Shown one piece after another: positions 1-7,420 of a stretch of 64,000 bases of DNA. Under the pieces are notes generated by a model. That model did not search any database. It was not told where the DNA came from and was given only the letters and a program-made list of their open reading frames with translations. Positions within the stretch are counted from its first letter, which is position 1. Every line of letters starts with the position of its first letter. The position numbers and the translations under genes were made by a program. The DNA comes from Sphingobium sp. SYK-6. GTDB taxonomy: Bacteria > Pseudomonadota > Alphaproteobacteria > Sphingomonadales > Sphingomonadaceae. The stretch covers positions 3,132,501 through 3,196,500 of the forward strand of contig NC_015976.1 of the NCBI RefSeq assembly GCF_000283515.1. Reading direction: 5' to 3'.

Positions 1-60
1 TCCGTTGAAAACGGGCGTGACAATGCACACATCCGGTTCGAAATCGCCGTTGTTGGTCAT
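1..60 (-). CDS. glycosyltransferase family 2, N-terminal fragment
   Basis: Twenty codons are open from an ATG at 60 to the window edge on the minus strand. The peptide ends in VCIVTPVFNG, which matches the first beta-strand and nucleotide-sugar loop of GT-A fold family 2 glycosyltransferases (usual form VSVVTPVYNG). The gene runs off the left edge, so its length and acceptor are unknown. The nearby sulfotransferase and FkbM methyltransferase suggest surface glycan work. Family assignment rests on one short motif. Confidence 0.5.
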   Translation of the reverse strand, partial: MTNNGDFEPDVCIVTPVFNG

Positions 61-218
61 CGCAAATCTTTCTTTTTTGCCCCGCTCGTTACGTGCTGCC
101 CTACACGACCGTATCGGAGTAGACGCATTCTTACTGACACCTCGCATCAGGATGCAATAGGCGGCGGCATGATAGGCTGAACGTCATTGTTGTTGAATCA
201 CAAGATTTTGAACAGTGC

Positions 219-1151
219 CTACGGCTCGTATCCAAATCGCGCACAGATGTCCCGATAAGGCCGGGACGATCGCTGTATCTCGATTTCGTCAGGCAGGTCC
301 CGGCGTGGACGTTTCTTGATCGTCGATCCGGTCCGGCCGCTGTCTCCGGTCATTCGAATGTTGCCGATCATGCCCAGAGCAGAGACATCGAACGGGAGAT
401 TCAGGATGTCACAAATCTCCTCGAGGACGATCGCGGGGCTGGCGACGAAGTCTTCGTAACGCACCAGCGGCACGTCTTCGTACCTCCGAATAAACTTCTG
501 AAATCGAATACAATACTCTTCTAGATTAAAAGGATGGAAGTCTTCTTTCCAGAGATTTAGTTTCAGGGCGCCAAAGGAATCAAGTGGATGCCTTATTGTC
601 ACGACCGAGCGCAGCCTCGCAGCCATTGGTAGCAAAAGCTCCCGCAGCGTTGGCCGTGAATCGGGCTCAACCATAGTGTAGAAATGCGAGTGCGCATGGT
701 CACGGATAACAAGGCGGTGCCCCAACGTGCCAAGCGAGGCATTCATAGTGCCGATACTTGCGAGGAAGGTGTTGACGACAATTCGCTCAGGCACCGGCCG
801 AGCAGCCTGTTTCAACGCCAAAATCACGTCTGTGGGTGCGAAGCGGGGCTTTTCCCGCGCCAGCTCCATTGTGCTCAGCGGATCGATCTCGCTGAGCAGA
901 ACGACGCCCGGCAACGCGGCGACCACCTTGGAAATCAACGATCCCCCGGTGCACGCGAGGTGGTGGATGGTACATGGGGGCGTCGGCTCGTGGTCACGAT
1001 TCACGGCCAGCCCGCAATACTCCTCGATCAGGTCGGATACGGAATCGCGCGAAGGGTCACCTGGATCAACGACCGGGACATCGCCAAGAAGCGAAAGGAC
1101 CTCTTCCAAATCCCTGGCGGGGTTGCGCCCCGCACATGCCTTTTCGGTCAT
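219..1151 (-). CDS. sulfotransferase-family protein
   Basis: A 310-residue protein resembling PAPS-dependent sulfotransferases, which move a sulfuryl group from 3'-phosphoadenosine-5'-phosphosulfate to a glycan, lipid or small molecule. The phosphosulfate-binding loop is at about residues 63-75 (HHLACTGGSLISK). A second block at about 184-198 (TIRHPLDSFGALKL) fits the 3'-phosphate site. There is no signal peptide or membrane segment, so it is probably cytoplasmic. Its ATG overlaps the stop of the upstream coiled-coil gene by 4 bases (ATGA), so the two are probably translationally coupled. The acceptor is unknown. It lies in the tRNA-Val accessory island with other glycan-modifying genes. Confidence 0.7.
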   Translation of the reverse strand: MTEKACAGRNPARDLEEVLSLLGDVPVVDPGDPSRDSVSDLIEEYCGLAVNRDHEPTPPCTIHHLACTGGSLISKVVAALPGVVLLSEIDPLSTMELAREKPRFAPTDVILALKQAARPVPERIVVNTFLASIGTMNASLGTLGHRLVIRDHAHSHFYTMVEPDSRPTLRELLLPMAARLRSVVTIRHPLDSFGALKLNLWKEDFHPFNLEEYCIRFQKFIRRYEDVPLVRYEDFVASPAIVLEEICDILNLPFDVSALGMIGNIRMTGDSGRTGSTIKKRPRRDLPDEIEIQRSSRPYRDICARFGYEP

Positions 1152-1849
1152 TTCTGAGTCTCGGCTGCGCGCTTCTTCCCGTGAGCGCCGATCTCTGCCG
1201 CTCCCTTCCTCCCACTCGGGTGGCGGGCGGCATGAAGACTTTCTCCGGACGTCTCAGGCGCCTCCTGCAGAAACTCATAAGCAGCCGTTTGCAGCGTTGG
1301 CGCCAGCCGACGAAGCAGATCCTCAAGTCGCTCCCGCCTTTGTTCCGCGTCCACAAGGCGCAGGTCCATCGTGTTCAGGTCTTTGCGCAGCATGGCGTTC
1401 TGGGCCAGATGAAAATCTATGTCAGCCTTGAGCTGGGGGACCTCCTGAGCGGCTTTCCGCAACTCCATGATTAGTGCCTCCTGATCATTGATCATCCGCT
1501 GCATCTCCTCGAGCTTGGAGTTACCTTCCGTAACCTTGACGCCCAGACGATCGCGGTCCATCCCGATCTCCTCGGCCAGTCGCTCGATATTACGAAGTTT
1601 TGCCTCGGCAACACCAAGCCGTTCCTTGGTCGCATTATAATCGGCCACCGTTGCTTCTAGTTCGACAATACGATGCTGCCTCTCCTCAATTACGGAAGCC
1701 AGATCCCCGACCGCACGGTTGCTGTCGGCTGCCGCGTTCTCCAGATCCTGCAATTCGCCGACAATTTGTTCCGATAGGTCGAGAATAGGAGCGATCAAAC
1801 CTTCCACTATTCGGTCAGCAGTCGCTTGCTGCGCGGTCTCGTCCGCCAT
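1148..1849 (-). CDS. coiled-coil protein of unknown function
   Basis: A 233-residue acidic protein with heptad-like Leu/Ile spacing over about residues 40-200, rich in Glu, Arg, Ala and Leu, so a long alpha-helical coiled coil is expected. The C-terminal 35 residues are basic and low complexity. No signal peptide, membrane segment or catalytic motif is seen. An AGAGG ribosome site precedes the ATG at 1849. It overlaps the sulfotransferase by 4 bases and is first of the pair. A scaffolding or chain-length role for a glycan enzyme would fit the context, but this is only inference. Confidence 0.6.
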   Translation of the reverse strand: MADETAQQATADRIVEGLIAPILDLSEQIVGELQDLENAAADSNRAVGDLASVIEERQHRIVELEATVADYNATKERLGVAEAKLRNIERLAEEIGMDRDRLGVKVTEGNSKLEEMQRMINDQEALIMELRKAAQEVPQLKADIDFHLAQNAMLRKDLNTMDLRLVDAEQRRERLEDLLRRLAPTLQTAAYEFLQEAPETSGESLHAARHPSGRKGAAEIGAHGKKRAAETQK

Positions 1850-2059
1850 GTTAAATGCCTCTTGCTAGTCAATTATTAGTTGGACGCACCGCCCACCCAG
1901 GAATCTTCGCCATCCGGACTGAGAGACGCGGCCACCATGCTCTACCTCAGGATTTGAGCATCATCCACCATGAGCGATCGCGTGATCCGTGTCCATAACC
2001 TGCGATTTAATTAAACCGTATCAATGGATTAGGCTGAGTGGACGAATTGGGATTGGGAG

Positions 2060-2371
2060 TTACTCGGTCACAACGACGGCTTCACCGATGATACGGCCTT
2101 CCCACAGGTAGAATTTTCCGGCTTGCCTCATCTGGGATGCGGCCTGATCGCCGGATAGAAACATCCAGCCGAAGCGACCGGTTTCGCCGGGGCATAATTC
2201 CACCTCACCCAGGATTGGCCAGCCATCCCAAGCAGGTTCTTCAGGATCGAGGGTCGTCTTGCAGGGGCAGCCCCATCCCGAGAATACGGACTGCGATTTG
2301 CCACCTTGATCGGTTGGATACAGCCAAACGTCTGCGATCAGGTCTTGGCGTGCTCGCCGCATATCGTGCAT
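2060..2371 (-). CDS. small EF-Tu C-terminal-domain-like protein
   Basis: A 103-residue protein whose pattern (IADVWLYPTDQGG, VFSGWGCP, LCPGETGRFGWMFLS, YLWEGRIIGEAVV) resembles the single beta-barrel of EF-Tu domain 3, where the usual form is a PTxEGGR strand, FxGYRPQF and REGGRxVGxGVV. The GTPase and domain 2 are absent, and the Arg/Tyr of the FxGYRP segment is replaced by WGCPC. A longer frame reaches back to 2449. The start at 2371 is chosen because GGAGG sits 7 bases upstream. Small proteins of this type occur in bacteria without known function. It is flanked by an IS cluster. Confidence 0.5.
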   Translation of the reverse strand: MHDMRRARQDLIADVWLYPTDQGGKSQSVFSGWGCPCKTTLDPEEPAWDGWPILGEVELCPGETGRFGWMFLSGDQAASQMRQAGKFYLWEGRIIGEAVVVTE

Positions 2372-2504
2372 GGAATTTCCTCCGCTGCCGTAATGCCGTG
2401 AGACGAAGGCGGGGGCAACGTCAGGGCGGGCTAATGACGGGAATGCCAAACGTTATTGACGAAGCGCGGACAGATTGATTCAAGGCTGCCTTTTGGAGGC
2501 AGGT

Positions 2505-2748
2505 TTGAGCAGGGGCGATCTCACGGAAGCGGAATGGCGCATTCTGAAGGGCTTGCTGCCAATTGAGCCTGAGAACCGTGGCCGGGGTAGGCGGCCCGAG
2601 CAGAACCGCTCGATCATCAATGGCATGCTTTGGCGGCTTCGGTGCGGCGCTCCGTGGCGCGACGTGCCGCCCAAATGCGGTAGCTGGAACACCGTCTATC
2701 GGCGGTTCCGGCGTCGGAGTGAAGCCGGAGTCTGGGAGACGGTCGCGG
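2505..2748 (+). pseudogene. IS5-family transposase, N-terminal part, split by IS3
   Basis: The reading frame from TTG 2505 (GGAGG upstream at 2495) encodes the N-terminal DUF4096 domain of IS5-family transposases, with LTEAEWRILKGLLP and GMLWRLRCGAPWRDVPP. The frame is interrupted at 2748 by an IS3-family element and resumes at 4046 (TLAEVVADSGHYG) for 13 codons. It is then lost where IS256-type sequence begins. Removing the IS3 element and one 3-bp duplication restores a continuous frame across the junction. The catalytic domain is missing, so it is not functional. Confidence 0.8.
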
Positions 2749-2797
2749 TGAGGTGGTGCCGGTTTTCTGGACAGGATGCTAAGCTAATCCCGGCCTG

Positions 2798-3094
2798 ATG
2801 GGGTACGGGATGAAAACGACGAGAAAGCGGTACAGTGCGGATTTCAAGGCCAAGGTGGCGCTGGAAGCGATCCGTGGCGACCTGACGCTGGCAGAGCTGG
2901 CGGCCAAGCATGACGTGCACCACACGATGATCGCATCATGGAAGCGGCAGGCCATCGACGGGATGGCAGGCACCTTCTCCGGCGCTGGCGATGCGGCCAG
3001 GGTGGTCGGTGAGAGCGAGGTTGAGAAGCTGCACGCCAAGATCGGGCAACTGGTGGTGGAGCGGGATTTTTTAGCGAAGGCCTTCGGTCGATGA
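2798..3094 (+). CDS. IS3-family transposase OrfA
   Basis: A DNA-binding protein of up to 98 residues with a helix-turn-helix of the IS3 OrfA type (YSADFKAKVALEAIRGD, then LAELAAKHDVHHTMIASWKRQ) and a C-terminal leucine-zipper region (VEKLHAKIGQLVVERDFL). In-frame starts are at 2798 and at ATG 2810 (MKTTRKRYS); the latter fits the family better. The last codons contain the slippery heptamer T TTT TTA, which would shift ribosomes into orfB. The stop overlaps the orfB ATG (ATGA). Confidence 0.9.
   Translation: MGYGMKTTRKRYSADFKAKVALEAIRGDLTLAELAAKHDVHHTMIASWKRQAIDGMAGTFSGAGDAARVVGESEVEKLHAKIGQLVVERDFLAKAFGR
3067..3073 (+). promoter_or_regulatory. programmed -1 ribosomal frameshift site (T TTT TTA)
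   Basis: In the orfA frame the codons are GAT TTT TTA, giving the heptamer T TTT TTA of the X XXY YYZ class. After a -1 slip the next codons are AGC GAA GGC CTT CGG TCG ATG, in frame with orfB and without a stop. The product would be the OrfAB transposase fusion that IS3 elements require. The frame geometry is seen directly; frameshift efficiency is inferred. Confidence 0.8.
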
Positions 3095-3981
3095 GCGTGG
3101 ACCGGAGGCGGGCGATGGTCGAACCTGCTCACCACCGCCTGTCGATCTCGGCGCAGTGCCGCCTGCTGCGCATCAGTCGCTCGTCTTATTATTACGCACC
3201 GGTGCCGGAAACGGACGGGACGCTGGCGCTGATGACGGTAATCGACGAGACCTTCATGGACTGCCCATGGTATGGCAGCCGCCAGATGGCGCGGCACCTT
3301 CGGCGCGCTGACCATGAGGTCGGGCGGCGGCGGGTACGGCGCCTGATGGCAAAGATGGGCCTGTCGCCGATCTACCAGCGGCCCCGCACCAGCGATCCGC
3401 ACCCGCAGCACCGGGTCTATCCGTATCTGCTACGCAAGCTGGTGATCGAGCGGCCCAACCACGTGTGGTGTGCCGATGTGACGTACATCCCAATGCGGCG
3501 CGGGTTCCTATATCTGGTGGCGATCATGGACTGGGCAAGCCGGAAGGTCCTCGCCTGGCGATTGTCGAACACAATGGATGCCGGCTTCTGCGTCGCCGCC
3601 TTGGAGGAAGCCTGGGCGCGCTTCGGCAAGCCCGAGATCTTTAACACTGATCAAGGCAGCCAGTTCACCAGCTTCGCCTTCACCAGCGTGCTGCGCGACG
3701 CGGAGGTCCGCATCAGCATGGATGGTCGGGGGCGGTGGATGGACAATGTGTTCATCGAGCGCCTCTGGCGCTCCCTCAAATACGAGTGCGTGTATCTGCA
3801 TGCCTTCGAGACCGGATCGGAGTTGAAGGCTGGCCTTGGCCGGTGGATCACCTATTACAATCACCAGCGTCCGCACTCGGGCCTGGCCGGGAGAACCCCG
3901 GTCGAGGCCTACCGGCGGACCGGGCAATCAGATCATGGGGGGCATGCCCCCCATGATCTGATGATCAAACAGGCGGCATGA
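3091..3981 (+). CDS. IS3-family transposase OrfB (DDE integrase)
   Basis: A 296-residue rve-fold integrase. The catalytic triad is visible as D129 (CADVTY), D187 (NTDQGSQF) and E223 (FIERLWRSLKYE), with the 35-residue D-E spacing of the DD(35)E class. An HTH_21 region precedes it (SRQMARHLRRA), and the C-terminal YNHQRPHSGL block is typical. The ATG lies within the ATGA overlap with orfA; the active form is probably the OrfAB frameshift fusion. A 12-bp palindrome of GGGGGGCATGCCCC type lies near the 3' end (about 3937-3954). Confidence 0.92.
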   Translation: MSVDRRRAMVEPAHHRLSISAQCRLLRISRSSYYYAPVPETDGTLALMTVIDETFMDCPWYGSRQMARHLRRADHEVGRRRVRRLMAKMGLSPIYQRPRTSDPHPQHRVYPYLLRKLVIERPNHVWCADVTYIPMRRGFLYLVAIMDWASRKVLAWRLSNTMDAGFCVAALEEAWARFGKPEIFNTDQGSQFTSFAFTSVLRDAEVRISMDGRGRWMDNVFIERLWRSLKYECVYLHAFETGSELKAGLGRWITYYNHQRPHSGLAGRTPVEAYRRTGQSDHGGHAPHDLMIKQAA

Positions 3982-4083
3982 ACGACAACCGGGATTAGCT
4001 TAACTTAGCCGCCAAACTGTCCAAATAGGCGGGACCACCTCACGGTTACGCTGGCCGAGGTCGTGGCGGACAGCGGCCATTAC

Positions 4084-4689
4084 GGGACTGTCAGGATTTC
4101 CGTGTGCGGGCGGGCAAATGGGTAAGAAGGAGTCCCACTATGTCCCGACGCAAAGAACCTGCGATACCGAATGAGCTTCTCGACCAGTTGCTGGCGAGCG
4201 GTGCTGCCAGCGCGGCATTTGAACAGCGTGGCCTGCTTGATTTTCTGCAGAAGGTGCTGACCGAACGTGCCCTGAACGCGGAGATGGATCACCACCTTGC
4301 CGGCGACGATGGTGCTGGCAACACGCGCAACGGCTACGGTCGCAAGACCGTGACGACCGGGAGCGGCAAACTGGCGATCGACGTCCCGCGCGACCGCCAG
4401 TCGAGCTTCGACCCGCAGTTGATCGCCAAATATCAACGGCGATTCCCCGGGTTCAATAACAAGATCATATCGATGTAGCGCGCGGCATGAGCACCCGTGA
4501 GATAATCGGGCATCTGCACGATCTGTACGGCATCGACGTCTCGCCCGACCTGATCAGCACGGTGACGGACGCCGTTCTCGATGAGGTCGCAACCTGGCAC
4601 CAACGGCCGCTCGATCCGATTTACCCGCCGGTCTTCTTCGACGCTCTCCGGGTCAAGATCCGGGACGAAGGCATAGTTCGCAACAAGGG
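4084..4689 (+). pseudogene. IS256-family (mutator) transposase, frameshifted and truncated
   Basis: From ATG 4140 (AAGGAG upstream) the frame encodes the N-terminal part of an IS256-family transposase (AEMDHHLAGDD, VPRDRQSSFDPQLIAKYQRRFPGF). At 4473-4480 one C is missing from what should be ATG TAC GCG CGC GGC. This makes a premature TAG, and the family sequence continues in the next frame from 4487 (STREIIGHL, FFDALRVKIRDEG). Homology stops after VRNK at about 4689, so more than half of the protein, with most of the DDE domain, is gone. The likely left inverted repeat begins near 4084 inside the older IS5 gene. Confidence 0.85.
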
Positions 4690-4696
4690 CACCTCT

Positions 4697-5401
4697 CTAG
4701 AAAAGTCCGCCGAAGTCATTTTTTCGACTGAGAAACAAGTTTGCACGAGTCTGCCCACAGATTTCATAAGCATCCTGAACAGCTTTTGATGACCCAACAT
4801 CATTTAAATCTTTTGTTTTAAAATCATAAGACGCTTCCATAATAACAAGTTTTGGTCGATACGGCGTATTGTCGATCAAGTCATTAAATACTTCTACATC
4901 AAGGCCTTCTATATCAAGGCTTAAAATATCGAAACGATGAGGAATCCAGTGCTCGTCTAAAATGGCGCCAAGCCTGCGGACATGAACATCGACTTGCCCA
5001 CGCAGATCACCCCACCCTGATGCCGCATCCCTCAACAGTGAAGAGACATCATCATTGGCGCCTATGTAGAATGGCAGTATGCCTTCGACCTCCGCGACGG
5101 CGCAACGAACGAGTCTGTAGTCGGTCCCGGAGAAGTCGCGCATGATTTCATCGTAGAGCGCCGGATTTGCCTCTACGAGCAACCCCTTCCAGCCAAACCG
5201 AGAGAGAAGGTCGAAGCTGTTCGACCGCTCTCTTCCCCTGGCGCCCACGTCCACTATCAGGCCTGGCTTGACAAGCCATTCGAGGATCATCGGAAACTCG
5301 CCATCCTGAGAGTGATCAGTGACGGGGGTCGCCTTAAGCTTATCTTTCATCGATACTAGTCCTAAAAATCGCCTAATCTGCTCTAACCGCCGGGAAGGCA
5401 T
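4697..5401 (-). CDS. FkbM-family SAM-dependent methyltransferase
   Basis: A 234-residue class I methyltransferase of the FkbM family, which O-methylates sugars or small molecules. Motif I (LIVDVGARGRERS) is at about residues 48-60, an acidic strand (LLVEANPAL) follows, and the hallmark LSLDIEGLDVEVF is at about 160-172. The ATG at 5401 gives the longest form. An ATG at 5350 has AGGA at a better distance and may be the true start. Base composition is clearly lower in GC than the core genes, which suggests recent transfer. It is sandwiched between IS256 and IS3/IS5 remnants and may methylate a surface glycan. Confidence 0.75.
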   Translation of the reverse strand: MPSRRLEQIRRFLGLVSMKDKLKATPVTDHSQDGEFPMILEWLVKPGLIVDVGARGRERSNSFDLLSRFGWKGLLVEANPALYDEIMRDFSGTDYRLVRCAVAEVEGILPFYIGANDDVSSLLRDAASGWGDLRGQVDVHVRRLGAILDEHWIPHRFDILSLDIEGLDVEVFNDLIDNTPYRPKLVIMEASYDFKTKDLNDVGSSKAVQDAYEICGQTRANLFLSRKNDFGGLF

Positions 5402-5428
5402 GCGAAAAGTAATTTTAGAGATTTCGTC

Positions 5429-5805
5429 TTAAGTGCTGTCTGCAATGAGTATAGCCAGGTCATGGTGCATATGAGATGGACAAAGCTCATAAAAGGCGGA
5501 GAGCGTTCTCTCATAGCGCAAGGCGATGCGTCGGAAGCGCTTGAGCTTGTTGAAGAAGCACTCGATTTGATACCACTCTCTGTAGAGACGCCAGTCGAGC
5601 GGTGGCTTCGGACACCCCAGACCGCCATAATTCGACTTCCACTTGTAGAACGTCGCCGAGCTGATCCCATGGCGGCGGCACATGTCCGCGGTCGCCATCC
5701 CTGCCTCCTGCGTCTTCAAGATCGCGATGATCTGTTCTTCGCCGGACCTGCTGCGCTTCATCTTCGTCCGCCCCCTCCACATCGGACTCTACTCAAGATC
5801 GCTCA
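5429..5805 (-). pseudogene. chimeric insertion-sequence relic (IS3 OrfA start joined to IS5 transposase end)
   Basis: Reading the minus strand, 5805 begins an IS3-type terminus (TGAGCGATCTTGAGTAGAG). From ATG 5761 an OrfA helix-turn-helix follows (SGEEQIIAILKTQEAG, RRHGISSATFYKWKSNYGG). At about 5630 this is fused in frame to the C-terminus of a different IS5-family transposase (DWRLYREWYQIECFFNKLKRFRRIALRYE). The IS5 part then changes frame, because SFVHLICTMTWL is found in the neighbouring frame. The joint marks a past deletion between two elements. Neither half can be active. Confidence 0.8.
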
Positions 5806-6024
5806 CATTTCAGGCGAGAACGTCACATCCGCGACCTTGGCGGTGGGGCCGAAGAGCAGTTCGTTATGCAGTTGCATCTGGTACTGCGCCATCACGTGGG
5901 ACGCAGCATCCTTGTCACTTGTTCCTGTACTGAACTCTTTGACGTCGATGGTTTGGCGGTTGAGCGATACCGAGCCTCGGATGTAATATATCCCGGACTT
6001 CCCGCGGGTGCGGAGTGAGAGCAC
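5803..6024 (-). pseudogene. phage-type tyrosine integrase, N-terminal remnant
   Basis: From GTG 6024, 73 residues remain: an Arab-type arm-binding start (LSLRTRGKSGIYYIRGSV), then EFSTGTSDKDAASHVMAQY and ELLFGPTAKVADVTF. This resembles the N-terminus of sphingomonad site-specific integrases. The IS3 terminus at 5805 cuts it and no catalytic R-H-R-Y domain remains. It overlaps the upstream helix-turn-helix gene and lies about 720 bases from tRNA-Val. It is probably what is left of the integrase that built this island. Confidence 0.65.
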
Positions 6025-6368
6025 GTCATTTTCTCCATGAGTTGATCGACCAGCGCCTGAGAGGCACGCAGTCGGCCGCCGACGTTCAGATACTGAACGC
6101 CGTGTTTCTTGAATGTCCGGAGCATCCACCTACGTGGATCGGCGCCCCGGACTTGAAGCTGATCAGCGATTTGCTCAGGCGTGAGCAGGCGCTGCCGACT
6201 GGACCCGGGGGCCACTCGGCTCTCATCGAGATTGCACGACGACAGGCGCATAGCTTCGACGTCGTCGAAGCTAGGTCCCGCGCGGTATGCACTCGGCTCA
6301 ACAGATGACGGTTGAACCGCCACGCTGGCCTGTCGTGACGGCTCGGCTTGCGCCGACGGCACCGCCAC
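5892..6368 (-). CDS. helix-turn-helix / excisionase-like protein next to the integrase relic
   Basis: The frame gives up to 158 residues. The recognisable core is LLTPEQIADQLQVRGADPRRWMLRTF plus the segment ending LVDQLMEKM, a helix-turn-helix often encoded just upstream of sphingomonad integrases and possibly an excisionase. The start is unclear: GTG at 6368 or ATG at 6251. The C-terminal 45 residues overlap the integrase in another frame and look unstructured, so the native stop may have been lost. With the integrase broken, it probably has no partner here. Confidence 0.5.
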   Translation of the reverse strand: MAVPSAQAEPSRQASVAVQPSSVEPSAYRAGPSFDDVEAMRLSSCNLDESRVAPGSSRQRLLTPEQIADQLQVRGADPRRWMLRTFKKHGVQYLNVGGRLRASQALVDQLMEKMTCSHSAPAGSPGYITSEARYRSTAKPSTSKSSVQEQVTRMLRPT

Positions 6369-6705
6369 GTCCGATGGCCAGCAGCCACGGACGCGGGATC
6401 TTTACTCGACATAGGGAGAACCTAGGGGTCGGCGCAGCAGGTTCTCGACCTAGCACCAGACGACGGTCGGAAACCTGCTCGCGCATCAGCTGGATCGAAC
6501 TCGCCTGGCCGGCCACCCGCTCCGAAACTCGGTGCGCGCCCCTCGTGATCCTAGGAGCGCATGCGTCAAACGACGAATCGAAAAATACGCTCCAGAGTCC
6601 CAAAATGGGCGTGCCCAGAATTTGCCCAAACTTGTCGAATTTTTGCCCCGATTTGTTGGGCAAGCAGCCCCGTAAGGGCGCGTCATCCACTCCTGCGACA
6701 AGCAT
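6369..6705. other. non-coding stretch at the island/tRNA-Val border
   Basis: No convincing gene is seen between the helix-turn-helix gene and the tRNA-Val terminator. The stretch has AT-richer segments (about 6590-6660) and would hold the integrase promoter and the core-proximal island end. Frames running through it have no family resemblance. Confidence 0.4.
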
Positions 6706-6743
6706 AGAAAAACCCCGTCAAGCCATTGGGCTGACGGGGTTTT
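6706..6743 (-). terminator. intrinsic terminator of tRNA-Val
   Basis: A perfect 12-bp inverted repeat (AAAACCCCGTCA at 6709-6720 with TGACGGGGTTTT at 6732-6743) is followed on the minus strand by TTTTT. It starts 4 bases after the tRNA CCA end. Confidence 0.9.
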
Positions 6744-6746
6744 CCA

Positions 6747-6821
6747 TGGTGGGCGTGGCAAGGATTGAACTTGCGACCCCTGCGATGTCAACACAGTGCT
6801 CTACCACTGAGCTACACGCCC
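6747..6821 (-). tRNA. tRNA-Val (GAC)
   Basis: A full cloverleaf reads on the minus strand: acceptor GGGCGTG with CACGCCC, D arm GCTC/GAGC, anticodon stem CTGTG/CGCAG with loop TTGACAT (anticodon GAC), T stem GCAAG/CTTGC, discriminator A and encoded CCA. It borders an island that contains an integrase remnant, so it is a likely integration site. Confidence 0.96.
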
Positions 6822-6895
6822 ACGGGAGCGACGCCCTTACGCAAGCCGGCGGTGCCGTGCAAGCGCTAATCGCGCGTTGCGCCACCGCATTCGGT

Positions 6896-7273
6896 TCAGG
6901 GCAGGCCGCTCGCGCTGTTCCTGTCGAAAATGCGGTCCACTTCCATGACGAGGTCGCGCAGGTGGAAGGGCTTGGAGAGCACCTTGGCTTCCGGCGCCAT
7001 GCGGCCGGCGCGCAGCGTGACGGCGGCAAACCCGGTAATGAACATCACCCGCGTCTCCGGCGCCACTGCCGCGACATGCTGGGCAAGCTCGATCCCGTCC
7101 ATCTCCGGCATCACGATGTCGGTGAGCAGGAGATCGAATCGCTCCGTCGCGATCAGCGGAAGCGCCGCCGTGCCGCGATCGACCGCGACCACCTGATAGC
7201 CGGAGCGCTCCAGCGCCCGGCACAGATATGTGCGCATCGAATCATCGTCTTCTGCCACAAGAATGCGAATCAT
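6896..7273 (-). CDS. cpdR: response regulator CpdR
   Basis: A 125-residue single-domain response regulator (receiver only). Acidic pocket residues are D9-D11, the phosphoacceptor is D52 (LLLTDIVMPEMDG), and the conserved Lys lies in VLSKPFHL near the end. Length and sequence fit CpdR. In Caulobacter, unphosphorylated CpdR directs the ClpXP protease to the pole and promotes degradation of CtrA and PdeA. It is divergent from an N-formylglutamate amidohydrolase gene, a pairing also found in other alphaproteobacteria, which supports the call. A longer frame extends upstream, but ATG 7273 gives the receiver start MIRILVAEDD. Confidence 0.88.
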   Translation of the reverse strand: MIRILVAEDDDSMRTYLCRALERSGYQVVAVDRGTAALPLIATERFDLLLTDIVMPEMDGIELAQHVAAVAPETRVMFITGFAAVTLRAGRMAPEAKVLSKPFHLRDLVMEVDRIFDRNSASGLP

Positions 7274-7420
7274 GCCGTGCCCCGACCCCGTCAAACCTCT
7301 TCCGGATGGACAAATCGCCTGCCGTTCTGCCGGGCTTGGCGTCGCTGGCCCTGTTATGCGACAAGCGATTAAGAATTTCCATCGGCCTGACGATTTTGAA
7401 CCGGACGGAGGCGGACAGGC

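Larger units (their letters stand above)
2749..4042 (+). mobile_element. complete IS3-family insertion sequence (1294 bp)
   Basis: Both ends carry imperfect inverted repeats starting TGAGGTGGT and sharing TGGACAG further in. The element is flanked by CGG at 2746-2748 and 4043-4045, a 3-bp target duplication of the kind IS3 elements make. It encodes orfA and orfB with a -1 frameshift site and sits inside an IS5-family transposase gene. Since both frames are open and both ends are present, it may still be able to move. Confidence 0.9.

Noticed and set aside
3937..3960. The GGGGGGCATGCCCCCC-like palindrome near the orfB end as a regulatory site
   Set aside because: It lies inside the IS3 coding frame and is most simply part of the element; no independent support.
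1..6700. A far-end att repeat of tRNA-Val in this window
   Set aside because: I looked for the tRNA-Val 3' end sequence to the left and found no second copy; it may lie outside.
6718..6830. Frames through tRNA-Val reading VGVARIELATP
   Set aside because: This is the well-known false translation of a tRNA gene; the cloverleaf explains the sequence.
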